Shown piece after piece: positions 7,271 through 16,106 of a stretch of DNA of 64,000 nucleotides. Position numbers and translations under genes: made by a program. Positions within the stretch are counted from its first letter, which is position 1. Each line of letters starts with the position of its first letter. The notes beneath the pieces were generated by a model, which had not been told where the DNA came from, made no database searches, and was given only the letters and a program-made list of their open reading frames with translations. The DNA comes from Nocardia aurantia (GTDB lineage Bacteria; Actinomycetota; Actinomycetes; Mycobacteriales; Mycobacteriaceae): the NCBI RefSeq assembly GCF_009604425.1, contig NZ_WEGI01000013.1, positions 1 through 64,000 of the forward strand, given 5' to 3'.

Positions 7271-9511
7271 ATGGAAGCGGTGGGGACGGCGGCGGGTGTA
7301 CCGAATTTCGTTCTGTGCGGTGGCAATCCGCTCGTCCACGAGCTGGCTGTGCGATTGCTGGAGCGATACGGCGAGGGCACCGTGACGGCCGTGGTTCCCG
7401 GACCGGATCACGAGTGGGTCGGGCTGTTGCGGGCATTGGACCGGGTGCGCGTCGTATTCGCCGCCCGGCCGGACGAGGCCACGTTGCGGGACGCCGGGGT
7501 GGCCGAGGCACGTGCGCTGGCCTTGCTGGACAACGGCGATGTCGAGAATTTCCATACCGCGTTGCGCGCATCCGAGATGAATCCGCGCATCCGGCTGGTG
7601 ATCCGAATGTTCAACACCGGCCTGGGATTTCGAATCCGAACATTGTTCGCCGACTGCGTGGTGCTGTCGATCTCGGAAATGGCGGCGCCGTCGTTCATCG
7701 CCGCCGCGCTGGGCGAGCGGGCGGTGACCTATCTGCGGCTGGGTGAACGCACGCTCTATGTCACCGAATCGGAGACGGATTCTGTTCATCCCGTGATCTG
7801 CGGGATCCGGGAAAATCCGGACGGTGTCGAACTCGTCGGCCCCGGCGAACCGGCCGACCGCACACTGGCACTGGCGACGCGGGTGCCGTATTCGCCGGAG
7901 CGGCGTCGTCGCTGGCTCGGCGTGTTCCGTTATCTGATGCGCAACAGTCTGATTCGCCTGATGCTGGTGATGTCGTGCCTGGTGGCGCTCGGCTGCTGTC
8001 TGCTGGTGGTGACCGGAACCGGTTGGGGCGCAGCGGTGTACGAGACGCTGCTGGACGCGGCCGGCGCCGCCGGTTCGGAGCCGGAGAAGAGCCCGGTGTT
8101 CAAAACGTTGCAGCTGGCCGTCACCTTCATCGGCCTGGCGATGACACCGGTGGTGACGGCCCTGGTCGTGGGCGGGGTGCTGCGCGCGCAGCTGACGGCG
8201 TCGGCCCGCCCGGACCCGTCCCGGTACGAGAACCACGTGGTGGTGGCCGGATTGGGCAACGTCGGCATGCGCATCGTCGAGCAGCTCAGCGATCTGGGCG
8301 TCCGGGTGGTCGCCCTGGACCACAAGGAGGACGCGCGCGGCACCCAACTCGCCCGCTCGCTCGGCGTACCGGTGGTGTACGGCCAGGCCACGTGGGAGGA
8401 CTCGCTGCACGCCGCCGGAGTGGCCCGTGCGCGGGCCCTGGTGCTGGCCACCAACAGTGACGCGGTGAATCTGGAGGCCGCCATGCTGGGCCAGTCCTAC
8501 CGCGACGACCTGCGGGTGGTGATCCGGCTGTCCGACGACGACCTCGCCGAGCGGGTCCAGCGCAGTCTGCGGAAGGCCGTGGCGCGCAGCGTGTTCCAGC
8601 TGGCCGCGCCGGAATTCGCGGCGGCGCTGGTGGAGAGCCGGGTGATCGCCACGCTCACGATCGAGCGGACCACCCTGCTGGTCGCCGAACTCCCGGTGGA
8701 ATCCGGCTCCGCCCTGGCGGGCCGCCCGATGCGCGCGGCCACCCTGCCCGGCCGCACCCGGGTCCTGGCGGTCCAGCGCGCCGTCGGCGTGGAACCGAGC
8801 TGGCAGTCACCCCCCGACACCGTCCTCACCCCCGGCAACCATCTCATCGCGATCGCCACCCGAGCCGGCCTCGATGAGCTCCAGACCCTCTGTACGACAA
8901 GCACTCTCCCTGACTCGGGCGCGGCGGGCAAGCAGCCGCTCGACCTGCCGGCCGAGTCGGCCCCACCGATCAGCACCGCGGAACCGGGACCGGCCGACCC
9001 GGTCGCCGCGATGGAGTCGCCGCGTACCGGGTCGCTGCCCGATTCCGTTACGTCTGTCGCCGTGATGGGACCGGCGTCTGCCGACGCGGCTGCTGTGAGG
9101 GAATCACCGCGTACCGGGTTGGTGCCCGAGTCCGTTACGTCCGTCGCTCCGGGGGGAACGGTGTCTGCCGACGCGGCTGTTGCGATGGAGTCGCCGCGCG
9201 CCGGGACGCTGCCCGATTCCGTTGTGCCTGTCGCCGTGGTGGGATCGGTGTCTGCCGACGCGGCCGCGGTGAGGGAGTCACCGCATACCGGGACGCTGCC
9301 CGAGTCCATCGGGTCGAGTCACGCGCAGGGATCGGAGTTGCTCGCGGTGGTGCGGGAGCCGCCGCGCACCGAATCGCTCGCCGAGTCGGTCGAGCCGACC
9401 ACCCTCGCGGGACCGGAGTCGGTGGGCGTGGTGAAACCTGCCGAAGCGCAATCTCTTTTGACGCCGCCGACGGTGGCTGGTTCGAGCGAACAGGCTGATC
9501 CGGTGGTCTAG
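7271..9511 (+). CDS. CASTOR/POLLUX-like NAD-binding ion channel protein with repetitive tail
   Basis: About 746 residues. There is an N-terminal Rossmann/RCK-like unit (FVLCGGNPLVHELAVRLL), a central membrane part with helices at LMLVMSCLVALGCCLLVV and LAVTFIGLAMTPVVTALVV, then a TrkA-N/RCK unit (VVVAGLGNVGMRIVEQLSD). This is the layout of CASTOR/POLLUX-type cation conductance proteins. The last ~200 residues are a low-complexity tail with three 29-residue repeats and shorter copies. Start is uncertain: ATG 7271 or the GTG at 7250 directly after the tetR stop. Ion and gating ligand are not predictable here; K+ or another cation is likely. Confidence 0.8.
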   Translation: MEAVGTAAGVPNFVLCGGNPLVHELAVRLLERYGEGTVTAVVPGPDHEWVGLLRALDRVRVVFAARPDEATLRDAGVAEARALALLDNGDVENFHTALRASEMNPRIRLVIRMFNTGLGFRIRTLFADCVVLSISEMAAPSFIAAALGERAVTYLRLGERTLYVTESETDSVHPVICGIRENPDGVELVGPGEPADRTLALATRVPYSPERRRRWLGVFRYLMRNSLIRLMLVMSCLVALGCCLLVVTGTGWGAAVYETLLDAAGAAGSEPEKSPVFKTLQLAVTFIGLAMTPVVTALVVGGVLRAQLTASARPDPSRYENHVVVAGLGNVGMRIVEQLSDLGVRVVALDHKEDARGTQLARSLGVPVVYGQATWEDSLHAAGVARARALVLATNSDAVNLEAAMLGQSYRDDLRVVIRLSDDDLAERVQRSLRKAVARSVFQLAAPEFAAALVESRVIATLTIERTTLLVAELPVESGSALAGRPMRAATLPGRTRVLAVQRAVGVEPSWQSPPDTVLTPGNHLIAIATRAGLDELQTLCTTSTLPDSGAAGKQPLDLPAESAPPISTAEPGPADPVAAMESPRTGSLPDSVTSVAVMGPASADAAAVRESPRTGLVPESVTSVAPGGTVSADAAVAMESPRAGTLPDSVVPVAVVGSVSADAAAVRESPHTGTLPESIGSSHAQGSELLAVVREPPRTESLAESVEPTTLAGPESVGVVKPAEAQSLLTPPTVAGSSEQADPVV
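9014..9397 (+). repeat. in-frame 87-bp tandem repeats in the channel protein tail
   Basis: Three 87-bp units (9014-9100, 9101-9187, 9188-9274), an 81-bp unit (9275-9355) and a partial fifth. Each unit starts ESPR/ESPH-TG and the full ones carry SADAA near the end. They stay in frame, so unit number could vary between strains without breaking the protein. Confidence 0.88.
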
Positions 9512-9631
9512 GCCGACGCCCTTGGTGCCCGTTCCTACCGTCGGTCGGGTGCTGGGACTCGTGAGGCGTTGTCACAGCCGGCCGTGTCGTGGGCCGAGAG
9601 GGTGCGGCTCGTCCCGGTAGCGTGGCGGCGC

Positions 9632-10492
9632 ATGGAGACTGTGCCGATCCAGTTGCCGGACGGGAGTACCGTTCCCGTGCGGATGGTGCCCGCGCGTGGG
9701 TCGCATCGGCATCCGATCACGGCGGATTCACCGCGTGCGGCGGTCGTGATCATGCCGGGGCTGGGGGTGCCGGGGTTGTATTACGGCGATTTCGCGCGGG
9801 AGTTGGCGGGGCGCGGATTCGATGTGGCGATCGGGGAATTGCGTGGCAACGGCGACAGCCGGCCGGCGGCCGGGCCGTCGAGCGCGTACGGGTATCACGA
9901 GCTGGTCGCCGTCGATTTCCCGGCGATGTTCCAGGCGATCCGGGACCGGTTTCCGGCGAGCACGCCGATTCTCCTGGGGCACAGCCTGGGCGGTCAGCTG
10001 GGGATGATGTACGCGGCGCGGATCCGCGGCCGGCTCGGGGGACTGATCCTGATCGCCTCCGGAACCCCGCATCATCGCGGCTATCGGGGGCTCGCCGGGC
10101 CGGGGATGGTGGTGGGGCCGACGGTGGTGTCGCTGGCGGCCAACCTCTTCGGGTACTGGCCCGGTGATCGGATCACGGCCGGTGGGTTCGGCCGGCAGTC
10201 GAAGGTGCTGATCTCCGACTGGGCCCGGCTGGCCCGGACCGGCCGATTCGTCCCCGTCGACGCGGACATCGACTACGAGGAGCGGATCGGCCGGCTGACC
10301 CTGCCGGTGCTGTCGATCACCTTGCGCGGCGACGAGCTCGCCCCCCGGGCCTCCGCCGACCAGTTGCTGGCGAAGCTGCCCCGGGCCCGGATCACCAAGT
10401 GGCACAACCCGGATCGGCTGGGGCACAACGGATGGATCACCGATCCGGGGTCGACGGTCACGCGGGTGGAGACCTGGTTGCGCGACCTGTGA
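9632..10492 (+). CDS. alpha/beta hydrolase
   Basis: A 286-residue alpha/beta-hydrolase-fold protein. The nucleophile elbow is GHSLGGQLG with the serine as likely nucleophile, the oxyanion region is MPGLGVPGLYYGDFA, and HNPDRLGHNGW near the end supplies the candidate catalytic histidine. It should hydrolyse an ester or amide of unknown identity. The ATG at 9632 fits the start of the conserved part; a TTG at 9569 is possible. It ends 13 bp before the convergent peptidase gene. Confidence 0.83.
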   Translation: METVPIQLPDGSTVPVRMVPARGSHRHPITADSPRAAVVIMPGLGVPGLYYGDFARELAGRGFDVAIGELRGNGDSRPAAGPSSAYGYHELVAVDFPAMFQAIRDRFPASTPILLGHSLGGQLGMMYAARIRGRLGGLILIASGTPHHRGYRGLAGPGMVVGPTVVSLAANLFGYWPGDRITAGGFGRQSKVLISDWARLARTGRFVPVDADIDYEERIGRLTLPVLSITLRGDELAPRASADQLLAKLPRARITKWHNPDRLGHNGWITDPGSTVTRVETWLRDL

Positions 10493-10505
10493 AGCGGAGG
10501 GGCCG

Positions 10506-12632
10506 TCAGCGGGCCTGCTCGTCGAGCAGCTTCTGCGTGAAGAACTCGTAGATCAGCGCCGCCTGGAACGCCATCTGCTTGTTGTCGGCCGCGCCGCCGT
10601 GGCCGCCCTCGATGTTCTCGTGGTACCAGACGGTGTGCCCCTGTTCCTCCAGCAGCGCGGCCATCTTGCGGGCGTGGCCGGGGTGGACGCGGTCGTCGCG
10701 GGTGGAGGTGGTGAACAGGATCGGCGGGTAGGCCCGATCCGGGTCGGTGTTCTGGTACGGCGAGTACTTGCTGATGTACTCCCACTCCTCCGGCTTGTCC
10801 GGGTCGCCGTACTCGGCGATCCACGAGGCGCCGGCCAGCAGCAGGTGATAACGCTTCATGTCCAGCAGAGGGACCTGACAGACGATGGCGCCGAACAGTT
10901 CCGGGTACCGGGTCAGCATGACGCCCATCAGCAGGCCGCCGTTGCTGCCGCCCACCGCACCCAACTGCGCGGCGGTCGTGATGCCCCGGGCGACAAGATC
11001 TTTCGCGATGGCGGAGAAGTCCTCGTACACCCGATGGCGTTCGGCCTTCTGCGCCTGGGTGTGCCACTGCGGACCGTATTCGCCGCCGCCGCGGATGTTG
11101 GTCATCACCCAGGTGCCGCCGCGCTCCAGCCAGCCCATGCCGGAGGCGCCGCTGTAGGCCGGGGTGCGCGACACCTCGAAGCCGCCGTACCCGGACATCA
11201 CCGTCGGACCCGGGGTGCCGATGCGATCACGGTGCCGGATCACGAAATACGGCACCTGCGTGCCGTCGTCGGAGGTGGCGAAGAACTGTTCGGTGACGAT
11301 GCCCTCGGCGTCGAAGAAGCTCGGCTCCTGCTTCAGCGGGGTGGTGTCGCCGCCGACCGAACTGGCCAGCAGGGTGCCCGGAGTGGTGAAACCGCTGGAG
11401 ATGAGCATGAATTCGTCGCCGCCCTCGAGCGGATCGAGGTTCATGACACTGGTGGTGGCCATCGGCGGGGCGTCGGCGAGCGGCGAGCGCTGCCAGTCGC
11501 CCGGGGTGACCACGTACAGCTTGGTCTGCACGTCCTCCAGGGTGATGAGTACCAGATAGTTCTCGGTCCAGCCGTAGCCGTGCAGCGAGGTGTGCTCGTC
11601 GGGGGTGAACACGACGTCGAAATCCCGTGCGCCGGACAGGAAACGCTCCAGGCCGATGGCCAGCAGGGCGCCCGCCGGATAGGTGACCGCTGTGCCGTCG
11701 CCCGTCTCCGGAGTCCAGGAGGTCTTGAGCCGCACCAGCATCCAGTCCTTGTACCAGGATTCGGAAGCGTCGCTGGGCACGTCGATGAACCGGAGGCTGC
11801 CGTCGTCCTCGAGCAGGTACACCGATTCGTTGAAGAAGTCGGTGGCGCGGGCGACGTAATGCCGCTCGTAGCCGGGGGTCCGGTCGTATCCGGCGGACAC
11901 CATCACGTCGCCGGTCTCGCCCTCGAACACGGTCTCGGCCTGTTCCAGCGGGGTGCCGCGGCGCCAGCGTTTCACGATGCGGGGATAGCCGGAATCGGTG
12001 AGCGAGCCGGGGCCGAAATCGGTTCCGACATAGACGCTGTCGGCGTCGATCCAGCGCAGCTGCGATTTCGCCTCGGGCAGGTGGAAGCCGTCGGCGGTGT
12101 CGTCGTCCGGGCTCGGCGGCTCCCGGAACTGCTTGGTGGCCATGTCGAATTCGCGGATCACCTTGGCGTCGGCGCCGCCGCGGGACAGGCTGACCAGCGC
12201 CAGCGACTGTTCCGGACGCAGCACGGCCGCGCCGCCCCACACCCAGTTCTCGTCCTCGGCGGCGGCCAGCGTGTCGAGATCGATGAGCACCTCCCACGCC
12301 GGGTCGTCGGTGGCGTACTCCTCGAATGTGGTGCGCCGCCACAGTCCTTTGGGATGTTCGGCGTCGCGCCAGAAGTTGTACAGCCGGCTGCCCCGGCGGG
12401 TCGGGTAGGCGATGCGGGTGTCGGTGTCGAGCATGTCGAGGATGCGATGCTCCAGTCCGGAGAACCGATCCGAGGTGGCGAAGTGCTCGACCACCACCTC
12501 GTTGTGGGCGCGGGCCCAGTCCAGGGCGCGGTCCCCGGTCACCTCCTCGAGCCAGAGATATGGATCGGTCTGTTGCGCGTCGACGCCGGTCATGCCTGCC
12601 ATTGTGGCCGACCGGGCCGACGCCGGTGACAT
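10506..12632 (-). CDS. prolyl oligopeptidase family serine peptidase (S9)
   Basis: A 708-residue cytoplasmic peptidase with an N-terminal DPYLWLEEV opening typical of S9A enzymes, a seven-bladed propeller in the first two thirds, and a C-terminal alpha/beta-hydrolase domain. The catalytic serine lies in GGSNGGLLMG, the aspartate in STRDDRVHPGHA and the histidine in EGGHGGAAD. No signal peptide is seen. It would cut short proline-containing peptides. The ATG at 12632 has GAGGTG about 6 bases upstream; later ATGs at 12602 and 12593 are also possible. It diverges from lpdA over 82 bp. Confidence 0.93.
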   Translation of the reverse strand: MSPASARSATMAGMTGVDAQQTDPYLWLEEVTGDRALDWARAHNEVVVEHFATSDRFSGLEHRILDMLDTDTRIAYPTRRGSRLYNFWRDAEHPKGLWRRTTFEEYATDDPAWEVLIDLDTLAAAEDENWVWGGAAVLRPEQSLALVSLSRGGADAKVIREFDMATKQFREPPSPDDDTADGFHLPEAKSQLRWIDADSVYVGTDFGPGSLTDSGYPRIVKRWRRGTPLEQAETVFEGETGDVMVSAGYDRTPGYERHYVARATDFFNESVYLLEDDGSLRFIDVPSDASESWYKDWMLVRLKTSWTPETGDGTAVTYPAGALLAIGLERFLSGARDFDVVFTPDEHTSLHGYGWTENYLVLITLEDVQTKLYVVTPGDWQRSPLADAPPMATTSVMNLDPLEGGDEFMLISSGFTTPGTLLASSVGGDTTPLKQEPSFFDAEGIVTEQFFATSDDGTQVPYFVIRHRDRIGTPGPTVMSGYGGFEVSRTPAYSGASGMGWLERGGTWVMTNIRGGGEYGPQWHTQAQKAERHRVYEDFSAIAKDLVARGITTAAQLGAVGGSNGGLLMGVMLTRYPELFGAIVCQVPLLDMKRYHLLLAGASWIAEYGDPDKPEEWEYISKYSPYQNTDPDRAYPPILFTTSTRDDRVHPGHARKMAALLEEQGHTVWYHENIEGGHGGAADNKQMAFQAALIYEFFTQKLLDEQAR

Positions 12633-12714
12633 GTCGGTCACCTCGCGTCGTCCTACCGCGCGGTAGGGGAGGTTGGCTGAATGTCCGATCCGGGGCGGGG
12701 TTAGGCTCGAAGCC

Positions 12715-14118
12715 GTGACTTCCCACTACGATGTCGTCGTTCTCGGCGCTGGTCCCGGCGGTTACGTCGCCGCGATCCGCGCAGCTCAGCTCGGCCTGCG
12801 AACAGCGATCGTCGAGCAGAAATACTGGGGCGGCGTGTGCCTGAACGTCGGGTGCATTCCGTCCAAGGCCCTGCTCCGCAACGCGGAACTGGCACATATC
12901 TTCACCAAGGAAGCGAAGACGTTCGGCATCTCCGGGGAGGCGAGCTTCGACTTCGGCGCCGCGTTCGACCGCAGCCGCAAGGTCGCCGACGGCCGGGTCA
13001 AGGGCGTCCACTTCCTGATGAAGAAGAACAAGATCGACGAGCTCGACGGGAAGGGCACCTTCGTCGATCCGCACACCCTCTCGGTCGACCTGAGCAAGGG
13101 CGGCACCGAGACTGTCACCTTCGACAACGTGATCATCGCCACGGGCACCATCACCAAACTGCTCCCGGGCACCTCGCTGTCGCAGAACGTGGTCACCTAC
13201 GAGGAGCAGATCCTCACCCGTGAGCTGCCGGGCTCGATCCTCATCGTCGGCGCCGGCGCCATCGGTATGGAGTTCGGGTACGTCCTGAAGAACTACGGCG
13301 TCGACGTGCGGATCGTCGAGTTCCTCGACCGCGCGCTGCCGAACGAGGACGCCGACGTCTCCAAGGAGATCACCAAGGCGTACAAGAAGCTGGGCATCAC
13401 GATCAGCACCGGTGCCGCGGTGCAGTCCATCGAGGACAACGGCACCAAGGTCACCGTCAGCATCAAGGACAACAAGTCCGGCAACGTGGAGACGGTCACC
13501 GTCGACAAGGTGCTGCAGGCGGTCGGTTTCGCGCCGCGGGTCGAGGGCTACGGACTGGAGGCCACCGGCGTGCAGCTCACCGAGCGCGGCGCCATCGCCA
13601 TCGACGACTACATGCGCACCAACGTGCCGCACATCTTCGCCATCGGCGACGTCACCGCGAAACTGCAGCTGGCGCACGTCGCCGAGGCGCAGGGCGTGGT
13701 GGCCGCCGAGTCCATCGCGGGCGCGGAGACGATGGCGCTGGGCGACTATCGGATGATGCCGCGCGCCACCTTCTGCCAGCCGCAGGTCGCGAGCTTCGGT
13801 CTCACCGAGGAGCAGGCCCGCAACGAGGGCTACGACGTGAAGGTCGCGAACTTCCCGTTCACCGCCAACGGCAAGGCGCACGGCCTCGGCGACGCGACCG
13901 GTTTCGTGAAGCTGATCTCCGACGCCAAGTACGGCGAACTGCTCGGCGGGCACCTGATCGGCCCCGACGTCTCGGAGCTGCTGCCCGAGCTGACCCTGGC
14001 CCAGAAGTGGGACCTGACGGTCAACGAGCTGGCCCGCAACGTCCACACCCACCCGACCCTGAGCGAGGCCCTGCAGGAGGCCATCCACGGTCTGGCCGGG
14101 CACATGATCAACTTCTGA
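12715..14118 (+). CDS. lpdA: dihydrolipoyl dehydrogenase
   Basis: The FAD flavoprotein E3 of 467 residues that reoxidises dihydrolipoamide in pyruvate and 2-oxoglutarate dehydrogenase complexes (and with DlaT in mycobacterial-type peroxidase systems). Visible: FAD-binding GAGPGGY (11-17), redox disulfide Cys42 and Cys47 in GGVCLNVGCIPSK, NAD-binding GAGAIGMEFG, FAD-binding AIGDV, and the active-site His446-Glu451 pair near the C-terminus. The GTG at 12715 gives the usual VTSHYDVVVLGAG start. It stands apart from the other complex subunits, as in related actinomycetes. Confidence 0.96.
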   Translation: MTSHYDVVVLGAGPGGYVAAIRAAQLGLRTAIVEQKYWGGVCLNVGCIPSKALLRNAELAHIFTKEAKTFGISGEASFDFGAAFDRSRKVADGRVKGVHFLMKKNKIDELDGKGTFVDPHTLSVDLSKGGTETVTFDNVIIATGTITKLLPGTSLSQNVVTYEEQILTRELPGSILIVGAGAIGMEFGYVLKNYGVDVRIVEFLDRALPNEDADVSKEITKAYKKLGITISTGAAVQSIEDNGTKVTVSIKDNKSGNVETVTVDKVLQAVGFAPRVEGYGLEATGVQLTERGAIAIDDYMRTNVPHIFAIGDVTAKLQLAHVAEAQGVVAAESIAGAETMALGDYRMMPRATFCQPQVASFGLTEEQARNEGYDVKVANFPFTANGKAHGLGDATGFVKLISDAKYGELLGGHLIGPDVSELLPELTLAQKWDLTVNELARNVHTHPTLSEALQEAIHGLAGHMINF

Positions 14119-14135
14119 TCGCGGGAACACCGAGG

Positions 14136-14162
14136 CGCCCCGGGACGGTTCGTCCCGGGGCG
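14136..14162. terminator. bidirectional terminator after lpdA
   Basis: A perfect 11-bp GC-rich stem (14136-14146 with 14152-14162), loop GGTTC, lies between the converging lpdA and sigma factor genes and can serve both. Confidence 0.75.
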
Positions 14163-14169
14163 TTCGCGT

Positions 14170-15021
14170 TCAGGCGGGGTCGACGGTCGCTTCGATACGC
14201 AGGATCCGCTCCTCGGCGATGGTGAGGACCAGCACGGCGAACAACCTGCGGTCGCGGTAGGCCAGGACGGCGGGCCGGTCGCTGTGCGGGTGGGTCACCA
14301 TCGTGACGTCGGGACCGTAGAAGGGCAGCAGGGTCGTCGCGACCTCGTGCGGGCCGTGGCTGACCACCGGCTCCAGGCCGATGCCGGCGGCGAACGAGGC
14401 GCGACCCCACGCGTCGGGATGCAGGACGGCGACCAGCGCGTCCAGGTCGCCGCCGGTGCAGGCGGCGATGAAACGTTCCGTGACAGCTCGATGCTGTTCG
14501 GCGGCAACGGCTTTCGATATCCGATCGGCGTCCGAGATCTTGCCGCGGGCCCGCCGGGCCAGTTGCCGGCAGGTGCCCTCGGGCCGGCCGAGGGTGTCGG
14601 CGATCAGCTCGAACGGCTGCCCGAACACGTCGTGCAGGATGAAGGCCACCCGCTCGGCCGGCCCGAGCCGCTGCAACAACACCAGCAGGGCGAGCTGGAC
14701 CTCCTCGTCGAGGGTGACGCGGTCGGCCGGATCCGGCACCGGTGCCGGCAGCAGCGGCAGGGCGGCGGTGAGATCGGCCGGGTCCGCGGGTTTCTCGTGC
14801 CGGTGCCACGCGCTGCGCAGCTGATCCAGGCACAGCCGGCCGGTCACCACGGTCAGCCAGGCGCGTTCGTCCTCGATGTCGTGCGCCTGAGCCAGCCGGG
14901 TGAAGGCCTCCTGTACCGCGTCCTCGGCGGCACCGATATCGCCGAGGATGCGGAAGGCCAGGTCCACGAGGTGGATGCGGTGGGCCCGCCAGGTGTCGGT
15001 GAATTCGCGGGACATGTCCAT
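14170..15021 (-). CDS. sigJ: ECF RNA polymerase sigma factor, SigJ-like with SnoaL tail
   Basis: A 283-residue alternative sigma factor. Region 2 is at about 10-75 (VDLAFRILGDIGAAEDAVQEAF), region 4 at about 115-170 (LGPAERVAFILHDVFGQPFELIADTLGRPEGTCRQLARRAR), and a SnoaL_2-type domain at about 185-280 ends with EERILRIEATVDPA. Such C-terminal domains modulate sigma activity in place of a separate anti-sigma factor. The start at 15021 is set by the promoter: the candidate -10 lies 9 bases upstream and there is no ribosome-binding site. It faces a secreted protein gene with a matching promoter, which suggests self-activation and a shared regulon. The symbol is by similarity to mycobacterial SigJ. 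Confidence 0.88.
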   Translation of the reverse strand: MDMSREFTDTWRAHRIHLVDLAFRILGDIGAAEDAVQEAFTRLAQAHDIEDERAWLTVVTGRLCLDQLRSAWHRHEKPADPADLTAALPLLPAPVPDPADRVTLDEEVQLALLVLLQRLGPAERVAFILHDVFGQPFELIADTLGRPEGTCRQLARRARGKISDADRISKAVAAEQHRAVTERFIAACTGGDLDALVAVLHPDAWGRASFAAGIGLEPVVSHGPHEVATTLLPFYGPDVTMVTHPHSDRPAVLAYRDRRLFAVLVLTIAEERILRIEATVDPA

Positions 15022-15027
15022 ATGGTT

Positions 15028-15057
15028 CAGGACGAGACGGCGGGCCGGAAAGTTACC
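15028..15057 (-). promoter_or_regulatory. ECF-type promoter of the sigJ-like gene
   Basis: Read on the minus strand: GGTAACTT (15057-15050), 13 bases, then CTCGTCCTG (15036-15028). The spacing from AAC to CGTC is 17. Transcription would start near the ATG at 15021, giving a leaderless mRNA. Confidence 0.72.
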
Positions 15058-15103
15058 ACTCGGCGAGCCCGGGAACAGTCTCCGCGAGGACCGGAACAAT
15101 CAC

Positions 15104-15133
15104 GGTAACTTCCGGTTCCTCGTTCTCGTCCTG
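15104..15133 (+). promoter_or_regulatory. ECF-type promoter of the secreted protein gene, twin of the divergent one
   Basis: GGTAACTT (15104-15111), 13 bases, CTCGTCCTG (15125-15133): identical elements and spacing to the divergent promoter at 15028-15057. The CGTC ends 8 bases before the ATG at 15139, which again predicts a leaderless mRNA. Confidence 0.75.
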
Positions 15134-15138
15134 TGTAC

Positions 15139-16008
15139 ATGACCCACACCACACAGATCCGTTCGATCGTCCGTCTCGCCGTCGCCGCCGTCGCGCTGGC
15201 CCTCGCCGCACCCGGCGCCGCCACCGCCGACCCCGACCCGGCCGCCCCCTACCTCGGCGTCTGGAACTACGACCAGCCCGACCGGGCCACCATGACCGAT
15301 ATCGCCACCCTCGACCTCGGCGGTTTTCCGGCGACCTTCCCGCAGATCGGGACCGTGGTGTTCAGCCACGGCGACAACGGTGAGATCCTCGGCCACACCG
15401 ATCAGGGCTGCACCTGGCGGTTCCGGATCGACGGTGCGGCAATGGAATTGGCCACCACCGACCAGCACTGCTTCAACCACATCATCGATTCCGAGTACAA
15501 CATCGACCGCTGGCGCGTCGAGACCGACGGTGACCACGAGCGAGAAACCATGCACGCCAACAGCTATCAGGGCGGCGCGACCTTCTCGTTCGAGCTCGCC
15601 GACGGCCGCCGCACCCGCGCCGCCGCGGGCCGGCGCGACGATACCGTCCGCGCCTTCGCCGGCACCTGGCTCTTCGATCCGGTCGACGCGCCGCGCCTGA
15701 TCAACCTGGCCCAGGTCACCGGTGCGACCCCGGTCACCGTGCCGACCCCGGTGACCGGCACCCTCGAATTCCGCCCCGGACCCGGCGACACGCTCGTCGC
15801 CCGCACCCCGGACGGCTGTGACTGGACCTTCGACGCGCACGGCAACACCGCCGAACTCGACCCACCGACCCAGTCCTGCGGCGGCGTCACCCGCACCTTC
15901 TGGTCGGCCGCCGCCGACGGGCACCGGCAGAACACGATCACCGCCGGGGTGGCCGCCGACGGCTCCCACTTCTCGCTCACGACCGGTGAGCTGACCCGGC
16001 AGCCGTGA
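15139..16008 (+). CDS. secreted protein with two homologous halves, likely ECF sigma target
   Basis: A 289-residue exported protein. A signal peptide at about 1-31 ends after AATADPDPAA. The mature part is two related ~120-residue units: both open with G-V/T-W, contain a TF..IGTVVF/VTGTLEF strand, a DQGCTWRF/DGCDWTF segment, and a further Cys (QHC / QSC), and close with a FSFELADG/FSLTTGEL strand. Each unit probably has one disulfide in a lipocalin-like beta barrel. Function is unknown. Its promoter matches that of the divergent sigma factor, so it is probably made under the same stress. Start: ATG 15139, without an RBS, as expected for a leaderless message. Confidence 0.78.
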   Translation: MTHTTQIRSIVRLAVAAVALALAAPGAATADPDPAAPYLGVWNYDQPDRATMTDIATLDLGGFPATFPQIGTVVFSHGDNGEILGHTDQGCTWRFRIDGAAMELATTDQHCFNHIIDSEYNIDRWRVETDGDHERETMHANSYQGGATFSFELADGRRTRAAAGRRDDTVRAFAGTWLFDPVDAPRLINLAQVTGATPVTVPTPVTGTLEFRPGPGDTLVARTPDGCDWTFDAHGNTAELDPPTQSCGGVTRTFWSAAADGHRQNTITAGVAADGSHFSLTTGELTRQP

Positions 16009-16106
16009 GCGGCCGGCCGCTGCGCGCGAGCCGCTCGCGGTGGGGTGGAACGGGCGGTGCGGATCGAGCCGACAGGCACTGCGCCGTTCGAGCGATCGGG
16101 TGCGGG

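Noticed and set aside
10599..12629. A 676-codon plus-strand open frame opposite the prolyl oligopeptidase gene
   Set aside because: It is a shadow of the minus-strand peptidase, which has a full catalytic triad; this frame has no recognisable motif.
11227..14130. A 967-codon minus-strand open frame over lpdA and the peptidase gene
   Set aside because: It runs antisense to lpdA and in a wrong frame of the peptidase gene; the translation is Arg/Gly/His-rich filler without any domain.
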